Positions 21,994 to 30,677 of a stretch of 31,971 nucleotides of DNA are shown piece after piece (within the stretch, counting starts at the first letter, position 1; the number at the start of each line of letters is the position of its first letter). A program made the position numbers and the translations under genes. Where the stretch lies: positions 1-31,971 of IMG/VR virus record IMGVR_UViG_3300023296_000032; one strand, given 5' to 3'. The stretch is from a virus. A model generated the notes under the pieces. It made no database searches. It had not been told where the DNA came from and saw only the letters and a program-made list of their open reading frames with translations.

Positions 21994-23274
21994 TTATGCA
22001 CTTGTTGAATATCCTGCTGCTGCTAGAGCATATCTTGCAGTTCCTACTCCAGTAACATCAGCTGCTACAACTCCAGAGTTTGAAACTAGATTAGTTAATG
22101 AAGAATTTGAACCAGTACTACCATAACCAAAGATAGCCTTATCTCCTCCATACCCAGATGCTGCACATTGATTCCTAGCTGTTCCGACACCAGTTACATC
22201 TGCTGCTACAACACCTGAACTTGAAATTAAATTTGATAAAGAAACATTAACATCACCTGCAGCAATTCCATATGCAAATAATGCTTGACCAGTTGAACCA
22301 TAACTTGCTGCTGCTGCACCATATCTAGCTGTTCCTACTCCTGTAGTATCACTTGCAACCACTCCTAAATTTGAAACTAAATTAGTTAATGAATAATGAA
22401 TAGGACCACCAGACCATATATAACCATATCCAAAGATAGCTTTATCTCCACCGTAACCACAAGCTGCTAGAGAACCTCTACCAGTACCTACACCAGATAC
22501 ATCAGTTGCAACAACACCAACATTAGAAACTAAATTAGTCATAGAAACATATGAACCACTATAACCATAACCAAATATTGCCTTATCTCCTCCGTATGAA
22601 GTTGCTGCTAATTCATTCCTAGCTGTACCAACACCAGTAACATCTGCTGCTACCACACCACTATTATTAACAAGGTTAGTTATTGATGTAACACTTCCAG
22701 AATTTCCATAACCAAAAATGGCTTTATCACCACCATATCCAGCTGCTGCTGGTCTATTCCTAGCTGTTCCTACTCCTGTAACATCTGCTGCTACAACTCC
22801 AGAACTAGATACTAAATTGGTCATAGATACATTTGAACCAGTATAACCAAAACCAAATATAGCTTTTTGAGTTGGTGGTGCAGTAGGCTCTAATGCAGAA
22901 GCATCATCATCTAAAGGTAGCCAACCTTTAGTAGCATCTGAATAAACTATGTTTAATGATTGACCATCTGTATTATATTCCACTGTGTAAGTATCATCAT
23001 TACCTTGATAATTTAAACCATTTGAATCTATTATAATTTTGTTTGTTCCCCAAGTTCTTAAATAATCTATAAAAACTATTTGATCACCTTTTTCAGCAGA
23101 GCTTGGCAAAGTGATTGTGCAAGTATTTGAAGTCGTATTAATCCAGTAACCATTTCCAGCAACAGCAGTTAATGTTGAACCTGTAATAATTGTAGAGTTC
23201 CAATTAAGTCCAGCAGCACTTACTGCTATAACCCCAGAACTTCTTAATATATTACTTTGTACTATTCCACTCAT
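21994..23274 (-). CDS. Tail protein with six-repeat propeller, copy 3 (426 aa)
   Basis: Two parts. Residues 1-123 are a tail-type beta domain (GYWINTTSNTCTITLPSSAE, then GDQIVFIDYLRTWGTN and IDSNGLNYQG) that I know from phage tail proteins. After a proline linker, residues 137-424 are six repeats of 47-52 residues with the consensus KAIFGYG-variable-TNLVSNxGVVAADVTGVGTARxxLAAAxYGGD. The TAR...AAA.YG.DKAIFGYG part resembles Kelch blades, so a six-bladed propeller is predicted. Differences concentrate in the loop after FGYG. Repeat 4 carries an extended loop (YIWSGGPIHYS). Probably a receptor-binding or fibre-tip protein. It is last in transcription order of three tandem paralogs. Confidence 0.75.
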   Translation of the reverse strand: MSGIVQSNILRSSGVIAVSAAGLNWNSTIITGSTLTAVAGNGYWINTTSNTCTITLPSSAEKGDQIVFIDYLRTWGTNKIIIDSNGLNYQGNDDTYTVEYNTDGQSLNIVYSDATKGWLPLDDDASALEPTAPPTQKAIFGFGYTGSNVSMTNLVSSSGVVAADVTGVGTARNRPAAAGYGGDKAIFGYGNSGSVTSITNLVNNSGVVAADVTGVGTARNELAATSYGGDKAIFGYGYSGSYVSMTNLVSNVGVVATDVSGVGTGRGSLAACGYGGDKAIFGYGYIWSGGPIHYSLTNLVSNLGVVASDTTGVGTARYGAAAASYGSTGQALFAYGIAAGDVNVSLSNLISSSGVVAADVTGVGTARNQCAASGYGGDKAIFGYGSTGSNSSLTNLVSNSGVVAADVTGVGTARYALAAAGYSTSA

Positions 23275-23278
23275 AATT

Positions 23279-24529
23279 TTATCCTACTTTTGCTGCTGCT
23301 AATGTAGTTCTTGCAGTTCCTACACCCGTTGTATCACTTGCAACTACACCAGTATTAGAAACTAAATTAGTTAATGATAATTTTGCAACATTATTAAATC
23401 CATACCCAAAGATTGCTTTATCTGTACTGTACCCAGCTGCTGCCAAATTATGTCTACCTGTACCCACTCCTGTTACATCTGCAGCAATTACTCCAGTATT
23501 AGATACTAAGTTTGTTAATGAATAAGTAGCCGCACCATAACCAAAAATTGCTTTGTCAGTACCATAAGTTGTTGCTGCTAAAGTTTCCCTAGCGGTACCA
23601 ACTCCTCCAACATCACTAGCTATCACCCCAGTATTTGAAACTTTATTGCTTAATGATACGGTACTACCAATATAACCATATCCGAAAATACCTTTATCTT
23701 CACCATAACCAGCTGCAGCCAATCCTCTTCTAGCAGTACCCACACCTCCTGTATCAGTTGCTACAACACCTGTAATAGAAACTTTATTAGACATAGATAA
23801 ATTAGAACTTCCATCAAATCCATAAGCAAAAATACCTAGTTGTGTACCATAACTAGATGCAGCTATACTTCCTCTAGCAGTTCCAACACCTGTAGTATCT
23901 GCTGCTACTACACCACTATCTGAAACTAAATTTGTTATTGCAGTTACACTTGCAGTTTGACCAAAACCAAATAACGCTTTATTTCCGCCATATGTAGTTG
24001 CTGCTAAATAACCTCTAGCCGTACCTACACCTGTTACATCTGTTGCCACTACCCCTGAACTATTAACTAAATTAGTCATTGAAACATAAGGAGTAGTAAA
24101 TCCATATCCAAATATTGCTCTTAATGGGGGTGGTGCAACTCCTACATCTGCTACTGCATCATCTGAAACTGGAATCCAACCTTTAGTTGCGTCTGAATAT
24201 ACGATTGATAAACTTTGACCAGCAGTAGAATAATCTACAGTATATGTATCTGGATCGCCTTGAAAATTTAATCCGTTAGAATCTATAATTAAGTTATTGA
24301 TTGACCAAGTTCTAGCATAATCTACTAATACAATTTGATCTCCAATTTCTGCTGAACTAGGTAAAGTTACAGTACAAGCATTAGATGTTGTATTAATATA
24401 ATATCCATTTGCTGCTTCTGCTGATAATGTTGTTCCAGTTATAACTGCTGAACTCCAGTTAAGACCAGCTACAGTAGGAGCTATAACTCCTGATGCTCTA
24501 AATACGTTGCTTGTTATTTGTCCACTCAT
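23279..24529 (-). CDS. Tail protein with six-repeat propeller, copy 2 (416 aa)
   Basis: The same design as its neighbours: a beta domain (GYYINTTSNACTVTLPSSAE, then DQIVLVDYARTWSIN) and six Kelch-like repeats from residue 137 to the end, e.g. KALFGFG...AITNLVSDSGVVAADTTGVGTARG. Two repeats (3 and 4) have SNKVS in place of TNLVS, so the blades are diverging. The final repeat ends LAAAKVG rather than AAAGYST. The gap to the next gene is only 4 bases, and AGGA in the last codons serves as its ribosome site. Probably an adhesin of the tail. Confidence 0.75.
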   Translation of the reverse strand: MSGQITSNVFRASGVIAPTVAGLNWSSAVITGTTLSAEAANGYYINTTSNACTVTLPSSAEIGDQIVLVDYARTWSINNLIIDSNGLNFQGDPDTYTVDYSTAGQSLSIVYSDATKGWIPVSDDAVADVGVAPPPLRAIFGYGFTTPYVSMTNLVNSSGVVATDVTGVGTARGYLAATTYGGNKALFGFGQTASVTAITNLVSDSGVVAADTTGVGTARGSIAASSYGTQLGIFAYGFDGSSNLSMSNKVSITGVVATDTGGVGTARRGLAAAGYGEDKGIFGYGYIGSTVSLSNKVSNTGVIASDVGGVGTARETLAATTYGTDKAIFGYGAATYSLTNLVSNTGVIAADVTGVGTGRHNLAAAGYSTDKAIFGYGFNNVAKLSLTNLVSNTGVVASDTTGVGTARTTLAAAKVG

Positions 24530-24534
24530 AATTT

Positions 24535-25794
24535 TTATGCCGTTGTTGAGTATCCTGCGGCTGCTAATCCAGTTCTTGCTGTACCAACTCCTGATACATC
24601 TGTTCCTATTACTCCAACATTTGTAACCAAGTTAGTCATGTTTTGTCTGCCAGCATTATCACCATAACCAAATATAGCTTTATCACCACCATAAGAACAA
24701 GCCGCTGGACCTCCTCTAGCTGTTCCAACTCCTGTTACGTCTGCTGCAATTACTCCAAGATTTGAAACTAAATTTTTATGTGCTGTTTTTCCTGATATAA
24801 CTCCATATGCAAAAACACCTTTATCTCCTCCATAACCAGCAGCTGCTCTGTAAGTAGTTGCAGTACCTACTCCAGTTCCGTCACTTTGAACTACACCTAA
24901 ATTATTTACTATATTAGAAAGATTTGAACTAGCAGCACCAGAACCAAATGCAAATATAGCTTTGTCTCCACCAAATCCACAAGCTGATGAGTTTGTTCTA
25001 GCAGTTCCTACACCAGCAGTATCACTTGCTACAACACCTAAATTAGATACTAAATTTGATACTGCTGTAGCACTACCACTATTACCAAAAGCAAATATAG
25101 CTTTATCATTACCATATGAAGCGGCAGCTCTTTCGTTTGTTGCAGTACCAACTGCAGATACATCTGTTCCAACTACTCCTAAATTAGTAACTAAATTAGT
25201 CATACCTACATTTGATCCAGTAGTACCAAAACCAAATATTGCTTTATCCCCACCATAAGATGCTCCAGCTAAATATGCTCTTGGAGTACCAACACCAGTT
25301 ACGTCTGATGCTACTACACCACTACTATTAATTAAATTACTTAATGAACTATAGCCACTAGAAGGTTGTCCATATGCAAATAAACCTTTCTGTGTTGGTG
25401 GTGCTGTATGATCAAAAGCTGAAACTATATCAGATGCTGGTGTCCAACCAACAGTTGCTCCAGAATAAACTAAATTAACTGCTTGACCACTTGTGTCATA
25501 ATCAACAATGTAAGCATCTGTTTCAGATTGAAATAATAAACCATTACTATCTATTGTGATTGCGTTAGTACCCCATGTTCTTGCATAGTCTGTAAGAATA
25601 ATCTGATCTCCAGCTGTCGCAGAACTTGGAAGTGTAATTGTACAAGCGTTTGAGGTAGTGTTAATAAAATAACCTTTACCAGCACTAACTGTTACAGTTG
25701 AAGCTGTAACTACTGGTTGCCAACTTAAACCACCAGCTGCTGCAACTATACTTCCAGATGATCTAAAAATATTGTCTTTTACCAATCCACTCAT
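24535..25794 (-). CDS. Tail protein with six-repeat propeller, copy 1 (419 aa)
   Basis: First of the three paralogs to be transcribed. The N-terminal domain (GYFINTTSNACTITLPSSAT, then GDQIILTDYARTWGTN) is followed by six repeats from residue 136. These are the most divergent set: FAYG or FAFG often replaces FGYG, and GVGTAT replaces GVGTAR in two repeats, which would remove the conserved arginine of a Kelch-like blade. C-terminus LAAAGYSTTA is almost the same as that of the 426-aa copy. Predicted tail-tip or fibre protein. Confidence 0.75.
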   Translation of the reverse strand: MSGLVKDNIFRSSGSIVAAAGGLSWQPVVTASTVTVSAGKGYFINTTSNACTITLPSSATAGDQIILTDYARTWGTNAITIDSNGLLFQSETDAYIVDYDTSGQAVNLVYSGATVGWTPASDIVSAFDHTAPPTQKGLFAYGQPSSGYSSLSNLINSSGVVASDVTGVGTPRAYLAGASYGGDKAIFGFGTTGSNVGMTNLVTNLGVVGTDVSAVGTATNERAAASYGNDKAIFAFGNSGSATAVSNLVSNLGVVASDTAGVGTARTNSSACGFGGDKAIFAFGSGAASSNLSNIVNNLGVVQSDGTGVGTATTYRAAAGYGGDKGVFAYGVISGKTAHKNLVSNLGVIAADVTGVGTARGGPAACSYGGDKAIFGYGDNAGRQNMTNLVTNVGVIGTDVSGVGTARTGLAAAGYSTTA

Positions 25795-25808
25795 GGTGTT
25801 TTAAATTC

Positions 25809-26138
25809 CTATAATGTTTGATCTAAATAACTAATAACAACATCAACATTTCCTGCACTTGCTAATGCAGCAGAAAGAACATCTCCAGCTTCTAATACAA
25901 GTCTAGATGTATGTTCGAATGTTGCGTTTGCACCTAGAGCTTGATCTGAATAAATTTCAAAGTCATTAGCACCTGCATCATCTCTTATATATAAATCAAA
26001 AGTTTCAGCTGCACCTGCAGTTTCACATAATGATAAATTAAGTATAGTATAAGTGTGTCCACTTGCTACAGTCAATAAATCGTTTTCACTATTAGTAACT
26101 CCTGCTACTAATTTTACTTTCATTAATTCACTTGCCAT
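25809..26138 (-). CDS. Small beta-rich structural protein (109 aa)
   Basis: The sequence reads as a beta sandwich (ELMKVKLVAG, LLTVASGHTYTILNLSLCET, ETFDLYIRDDAGANDFEIYS, then FEHTSRLVLEAGDVLSAAL and VDVVISYLDQTL). Similar small proteins occur beside tail fibres in marine phages, but I know no assigned function. It lies between the repetitive fibre gene and the propeller genes, so a tail or fibre accessory role is likely. Confidence 0.65.
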   Translation of the reverse strand: MASELMKVKLVAGVTNSENDLLTVASGHTYTILNLSLCETAGAAETFDLYIRDDAGANDFEIYSDQALGANATFEHTSRLVLEAGDVLSAALASAGNVDVVISYLDQTL

Positions 26139-26157
26139 ATTTATTTTCCTTTATTAA

Positions 26158-27654
26158 TTAAAAACCCATTACAAAGGATTTTCCTATTGTTGTTAATTGA
26201 CCACCTTCTGCTGTTACTATTCCAGCTGTTGTTAAATTTCTAACACCTGTATAATCTTTATTACTATCTAATATAACTGCTTTACTAGCGATAGCTGTAC
26301 CAGTTCCTGTAGCACCTAAATCTAAAGCATTAATTTCACCAACCACAACAGTAGCACCATCTAAAATATTAATTTCTGTTGCAGTAGAAGTTACTGCTAC
26401 ATCTTCATTTACTTTTGGTGAAGTTAAAGTTTTGTTTGTAAGAGTTTGTGTTGCGTCATTTAAAGTAATATTTGATGTGTTAGACAAATCTGTTGAGGTA
26501 ATACTTATGTTTGCTGTTCCATCAAAACTTTGACCTGCAATTGTTCTAGCCGTAGCTAGTGCTGTAGATGTAGCTGCTAACCCTACCGCAATATTAGCTG
26601 TACCATCAAAACTAGTACCCCCAATAGTTCTAGCTGTTTCTAATGCTGTAGCTGTAGCTGCATTACCAGTAGTACTTTGGTTTAAAGTTGCCACTGTAAA
26701 GTCTAGTGTGTTATCTGCATCATCATATGCTACTGTAATACCTGATTCAGTATTTGAAGATACCATTGCACCAACTGTATCTGAAATAACTTCAGACAAA
26801 TCAATATTGGCTGTACCATCGAATGATACTCCGTGAATAGTTCTAGCCGTAGCTAATGCTGTAGTAGTATCCGATAAAGCGACTGCAATGTTTGCTGACC
26901 CATCAAAACTAGTACCACCAATAGTTCTAGCCGTAGCTAATGCTGTAGTAGTATCCGATAAAGCGACTGCAATGTTTGCTGACCCATCAAAACTAGTACC
27001 ACCAATAGTTCTAGCTGTTTCTAATATTGTAGCTGTTGCGGCATTACCTGTAGTATCTTGATTAAGAGTACCTACTGTAAAATCTAAAGTATTATCAGCA
27101 TCATCATATGCTACTGTAATACCCGATTCAGTATTTGAAGTAACCATAGCACCAACTGTATCTGATATTGTTTCTGCTAAAGTAGTACCAGCAAGAGTTA
27201 ATGCTCCTGATATATCTACTGCACCATTGATATCAATAGTAGTTGCAGCTATTTGTATTTCTGTATCTGCTACTATATCTAATTGACCATCTGTTGATTG
27301 AAAAATATAAGTTCCAGTGTCGCCAAAGTTTAATCTTTCTGTACTATTCATTAAGATGTCATCAGAGAATTTAAAGTAATCCTCATCTTCCATCCATGTT
27401 AATATACCATCAGCAGTCTCTCCATCAAATGTTACAGCAATATCTGTGCCTGCTGTAGCATCACCAATAGTGATTGCTGTGCCTAATAATTTTGTAATGG
27501 GTCCACCTTCTGCGGCTGTCCCATCGTGAGTATGTCCTGAAGTTACAGCAAATGCAGCAAGAACTTGATCAAATTCTGCATTTATATCTGATGCCTCAAT
27601 AACTGCACCATCAACAATAGCTGATGCACTCTGTCTTGTATATGTTGCTCCCAT
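26158..27654 (-). CDS. Repetitive tail fibre protein (498 aa)
   Basis: The N-terminal domain (SASAIVDGAVIEASDINAEF, then FAVTSGHTHDGTAAEGGPI) is typical of phage fibre proteins and probably attaches to the tail. The middle holds repeats: a unit of about 70 residues (SDTVGAMV.SNTESGITVAYD, then ARTIGGTSFDG.ANIAV) occurs twice, and ARTI.G.SFDG.ANI occurs six times. The end (LTNKTLTSPKVNEDVAVTST) is a common fibre repeat type. An exact 84-bp tandem duplication lies at 26836-27003. No hydrolase motif is seen, so it is a binding rather than an enzymatic fibre. Confidence 0.8.
   Translation of the reverse strand: MGATYTRQSASAIVDGAVIEASDINAEFDQVLAAFAVTSGHTHDGTAAEGGPITKLLGTAITIGDATAGTDIAVTFDGETADGILTWMEDEDYFKFSDDILMNSTERLNFGDTGTYIFQSTDGQLDIVADTEIQIAATTIDINGAVDISGALTLAGTTLAETISDTVGAMVTSNTESGITVAYDDADNTLDFTVGTLNQDTTGNAATATILETARTIGGTSFDGSANIAVALSDTTTALATARTIGGTSFDGSANIAVALSDTTTALATARTIHGVSFDGTANIDLSEVISDTVGAMVSSNTESGITVAYDDADNTLDFTVATLNQSTTGNAATATALETARTIGGTSFDGTANIAVGLAATSTALATARTIAGQSFDGTANISITSTDLSNTSNITLNDATQTLTNKTLTSPKVNEDVAVTSTATEINILDGATVVVGEINALDLGATGTGTAIASKAVILDSNKDYTGVRNLTTAGIVTAEGGQLTTIGKSFVMGF
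26836..27003 (-). repeat. Exact 84-bp tandem duplication in the tail fibre gene
   Basis: Bases 26836-26919 and 26920-27003 are identical by direct reading, and the identity continues for 12 more bases (27004-27015). The unit keeps the reading frame (28 codons, one ARTIGGTSFDGSANIAVALS block plus linker). Other repeats in this gene have diverged, so this copy is recent. Confidence 0.95.
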
Positions 27655-29199
27655 TTACCTTCTTCCCCCTGGTGTAAATTCTAATTGAAACCCTTTGATT
27701 GCAAAGGGTGCGTTAGTACTTGTGTCTGTTATTTTTAATGCTACTGCAAATCCTGATCCTTCTACTGATTCTCTTGTAATAGGTAAATCTCCTTGACCAT
27801 AAGCTGCTGTACCAAATGTTCCTGTTCCAAAATAGGCTCCACTACCAGATGATTCTAATGCTATTAAACTTGGTTGAGGAGTATTTATATCGTCATAATT
27901 ATATCTTACAAATAAACTTGAACTTACGATACCTTCAGGTTCCCAGTTTATGTTAACTCTGTCCATTGATTTTCTAATACCAGCATCACCCATTGTCATA
28001 TCTGGGGATCTATATGTTGCATCAATAGCAGATGTTGAGCCTGCTGTTGTAAACACATTTCCTGATTCCTGTAAATATATATATCCATCATATCCACCAT
28101 GAACAATAGTTTCTATATTGCTAATATAATCAGAATCACATGATGAAACTTTTAAACCCTTTATATCTGCATACTCAAAACCTAATTGACCTGTAGTAGG
28201 GTTTGATTTAATAACAGCTAATAAACCTTTTTGATTTGCTTCTAATCCTGAATCTTTAGGATAAAATAGTCTGTATTGAGATTTGTTTCTAACTACTGCT
28301 GCTGTAACATTATCATATGTAATCTCATTAATTCTTTCTTGTACTTGTTTTGAAATAGTACCAAGTTCTATGTCACCAATTCTATCTGTACCTGCAACAG
28401 TTCTTAAACCATCTGCAGCTAAAAATATTAAATCTCCACCTAATTCCTGGATAGAATGGGGTGCAATTGTACCAACGTTTTTAGCAACTTCAGCCAGTGC
28501 AAAGTTAGTAGATGAAGTACCTGTTAATTTATATATCTTTCTTTGGCAGAATATAAATAATTCATCTCTAAATACTTTTAATCCTGTAACAACATCACCA
28601 ACTTTTATCTCTCCCGCACCACTAGCCGAAGTAAAGTCGTCTTCTAAAAAAGGTACTGAGAATAATATGCTGTGTGTAGAATTTGACATACCACCATAAA
28701 ATACATGATTGGCAAATGTCTTAACAAATTTAGGATTAGTAGGTGCAGTGCCACCACCTGTAGCATTTATTACATCTACTGTAAAACTTGTATCAACAGT
28801 AAATGCTGCTGCTTCTCCTGTTGCAATTATAATTTTACTTGTTCCATTAAAGTTAAATTTATCAAAATCATATGTGTAAACTTTACCTTGGGTAGTTGCC
28901 AGTGAAGTCCATGCTCCACTTGTCCCACCATAAGATACTGTACCACCTCTAGCTACAACTATCTTATTATTAAAGATTGCAGACATTTGTATTCTTTCAT
29001 TAGCTAATGTTACTTGAGGTACTATTGTTGAATTATATTTTGTAGTCCCATTAAGTCTTCTGTATCCACCTTCTGTAGATGGTTCAAAATTTACTAATTG
29101 TAATGCTTCTCCTGGTTGCATGTCATAAACATCTTTGTTTAAAACAAGTCCACCACCACAGGTAGCATTAAAGTTTTTTAATAGGGAAGTATCTGCCAT
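27655..29199 (-). CDS. Tail nozzle-like protein (tail tubular protein B type, 514 aa)
   Basis: The sequence opens with MQPGEALQLVNFEPSTEGGY and RRLNGTTKY and continues through beta-rich blade-like segments (FANHVFYGGM; GLKVFRDELFIFCQRKIYKL; SIQELGGDLIFLAADGLRTV). This pattern fits the nozzle protein of short-tailed phages (T7 gp12, or the P22 gp10 stabilisation protein), which closes the tail tube. It directly follows the adaptor gene, as gp12 follows gp11 in T7. The assignment is from pattern and order; I cannot align it here. Confidence 0.7.
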   Translation of the reverse strand: MADTSLLKNFNATCGGGLVLNKDVYDMQPGEALQLVNFEPSTEGGYRRLNGTTKYNSTIVPQVTLANERIQMSAIFNNKIVVARGGTVSYGGTSGAWTSLATTQGKVYTYDFDKFNFNGTSKIIIATGEAAAFTVDTSFTVDVINATGGGTAPTNPKFVKTFANHVFYGGMSNSTHSILFSVPFLEDDFTSASGAGEIKVGDVVTGLKVFRDELFIFCQRKIYKLTGTSSTNFALAEVAKNVGTIAPHSIQELGGDLIFLAADGLRTVAGTDRIGDIELGTISKQVQERINEITYDNVTAAVVRNKSQYRLFYPKDSGLEANQKGLLAVIKSNPTTGQLGFEYADIKGLKVSSCDSDYISNIETIVHGGYDGYIYLQESGNVFTTAGSTSAIDATYRSPDMTMGDAGIRKSMDRVNINWEPEGIVSSSLFVRYNYDDINTPQPSLIALESSGSGAYFGTGTFGTAAYGQGDLPITRESVEGSGFAVALKITDTSTNAPFAIKGFQLEFTPGGRR

Positions 29200-29200
29200 A

Positions 29201-30307
29201 TTATACTATTGATAACCTTGAATTTCCTGATGATACTCTAGTATCTTTCATGTAGTCTGATCTAGAACTATAGTCAGTTTTTAATAAACTTAATTTTCTT
29301 TGGTAATCTCTATTAGACATACTGGCATGATCGGGATCTGATCTTAACATATATGTATAATATTTAGATCTATCTACAATTAAAGAACCAAATCTATCTG
29401 GTAATCCCATAACATCGCCATGTGCTGATAAATCCGTATGAGTTGTGTAGTATTCATAACTAATTAAGTAGTCATTTTTATCAGGTATTGGAGTTAATCC
29501 GAATGCACTGTAGTCTGGTTTTTTATAAACATATTGGGGTAGACCATAGTGACCACTACTATTTTGTGAATCTTGTTCTTTAAATCTTTGCATGTAATCA
29601 TCATAAGATATGTATCTTAATTTTCTAGTCATTATATCTGCTCTAGATACTCTTACATAGTCTACATCTAGGTTAGTTGCTGTAGTTGTATTATTAACAG
29701 TTATAAATGTTGTTTGATCTGTTGCAGTAAATTGTACATCTAGTATTGCACCTGCATTAAAGTCTGTTACTGTTAATGTTGTATTTAAATTTTGTGTACC
29801 TTCTGCTGCTGTACCCACTTGTACCTTTAAAGCAGCACCTGTACCATTAGAATCTAATACTCTAACTTGTAAATTATAAGTTTTATTTACTACAGTTGAT
29901 ATTGATTGATATGCAGCATAATCATTTAATCTTAATCTACCATTACTAGAACTATTATAAGCTGCACTACCTGCACCAGCTAATGTAGTCCAACTAGTTA
30001 TGTTAGAAGTAAACTCACCATTAGTAATTAATTCATTTGGTTTTAAAAAAAAAGACTCAAAATCTACTCTACGCATATCCGTTGGGAATGTGTATTCACT
30101 GTCTCCAGTGTAAGTAGTTTGAGTCGTTGACGTGTGTAAAAGAGGTATCTCTACACTCTCATTGTAAATATCATGAACAGATTTGTTAATAAAATCTTTA
30201 ACAGCAGTTTGAATACCACGACTACTAGAAAAAGTAGATGAAGTCATTTCAACTTCATTTAATTCTCTGAGTACTCTGTTGGATAAATCTAAGTAAGTGG
30301 TAGCCAT
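29201..30307 (-). CDS. Tail adaptor (tail tubular protein A type) with CBM-like insert (368 aa)
   Basis: The helical start (MATTYLDLSNRVLRELNEVE) and the segments TFPTDMRRVDFESFFLKPNE and RKLRYISYDDYMQRFKEQDS, then FGLTPIPDKNDYLISYEYYT and LPDRFGSLIVDRSKYYTYML, fit the gatekeeper/adaptor that joins portal and nozzle in T7-like tails. Between these, residues about 92-222 are an extra beta domain beginning ELITNGEFTSNITSWTTLAG and ending NNTTTATNLDVDYVRVSRAD. That form (NG.F...I..W ... LDVDYVRV) is typical of carbohydrate-binding, jelly-roll modules. The start is preceded by AGAGGA. It lies one base before the nozzle gene. Confidence 0.8.
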   Translation of the reverse strand: MATTYLDLSNRVLRELNEVEMTSSTFSSSRGIQTAVKDFINKSVHDIYNESVEIPLLHTSTTQTTYTGDSEYTFPTDMRRVDFESFFLKPNELITNGEFTSNITSWTTLAGAGSAAYNSSSNGRLRLNDYAAYQSISTVVNKTYNLQVRVLDSNGTGAALKVQVGTAAEGTQNLNTTLTVTDFNAGAILDVQFTATDQTTFITVNNTTTATNLDVDYVRVSRADIMTRKLRYISYDDYMQRFKEQDSQNSSGHYGLPQYVYKKPDYSAFGLTPIPDKNDYLISYEYYTTHTDLSAHGDVMGLPDRFGSLIVDRSKYYTYMLRSDPDHASMSNRDYQRKLSLLKTDYSSRSDYMKDTRVSSGNSRLSIV

Positions 30308-30311
30308 TTAT

Positions 30312-30494
30312 TTATTCCTCTGTTTTATTGTTATCTTCTGCAAATTGTTCGCATCTAATTAATAATCTTTTAATACGAGACTGAGCATCATCTAATTGTT
30401 TCTTCAAATCATCAATCTGCTTTTTTAAGGCGGTGTTATCAGACTTGTATTCAGAAATTATTTCAAGAAGCTGATGTCTTTTCTGATATTGCAT
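30312..30494 (-). CDS. Short coiled-coil protein (60 aa)
   Basis: Nearly the whole protein is a coiled coil (HQLLEIISEYKSDNTALKKQ, then DDLKKQLDDAQSRIKRLLI). It starts 32 bases inside the end of the preceding coiled-coil gene, in the +1 frame, and has no clear ribosome site. It could be an independent small virion protein or the second half of a longer coiled coil reached by a frameshift. It ends 4 bases before the adaptor gene. Confidence 0.55.
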   Translation of the reverse strand: MQYQKRHQLLEIISEYKSDNTALKKQIDDLKKQLDDAQSRIKRLLIRCEQFAEDNNKTEE

Positions 30495-30645
30495 TAAGTA
30501 TTGAAGTTATCTGATCTAATTTATCTGATTGTTCTTCTACTTTACTTTCTAAATTCTTTATCCTTATACCCTCATTAGTACCTAATGGAGTAGATCTTTG
30601 ACCTGTGCTTGCATCAGTTTCTTTTATTAAATTATATGTAGCCAT
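30463..30645 (-). CDS. Short virion-region protein with C-terminal coiled coil (60 aa)
   Basis: The N-terminus (MATYNLIKETDASTGQRSTP, then LGTNEGIRIKNLE) is followed by a heptad region (LESKVEEQSDKLDQITSILN) that runs to the end. AGGAAA lies just upstream of the ATG. It is the first gene after the hairpin that follows the capsid genes. Function unknown; a head-tail joining accessory is possible from position. Confidence 0.6.
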   Translation of the reverse strand: MATYNLIKETDASTGQRSTPLGTNEGIRIKNLESKVEEQSDKLDQITSILNAISEKTSAS

Positions 30646-30677
30646 AAATTTCCTAAAGTTTATAAGGGGTGTTATCT

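Noticed and set aside
24962-25258. Plus-strand 98-codon frame inside a propeller gene
   Set aside because: It mirrors the repeat periodicity of the minus-strand gene and is a shadow of the repeats. The same applies to the long plus-strand frames at 15826, 17955 and 28283.
22000-25389. CRISPR-like regular repeats at DNA level
   Set aside because: The periodicity (about 141 bp) is that of protein repeats in an open frame. DNA copies differ widely and there are no spacer/repeat units.
21994-25794. Diversity-generating retroelement acting on the repetitive tail proteins
   Set aside because: No reverse transcriptase gene or template repeat is visible in the window, and variation is spread over all repeats rather than at adenines of one C-terminal region.
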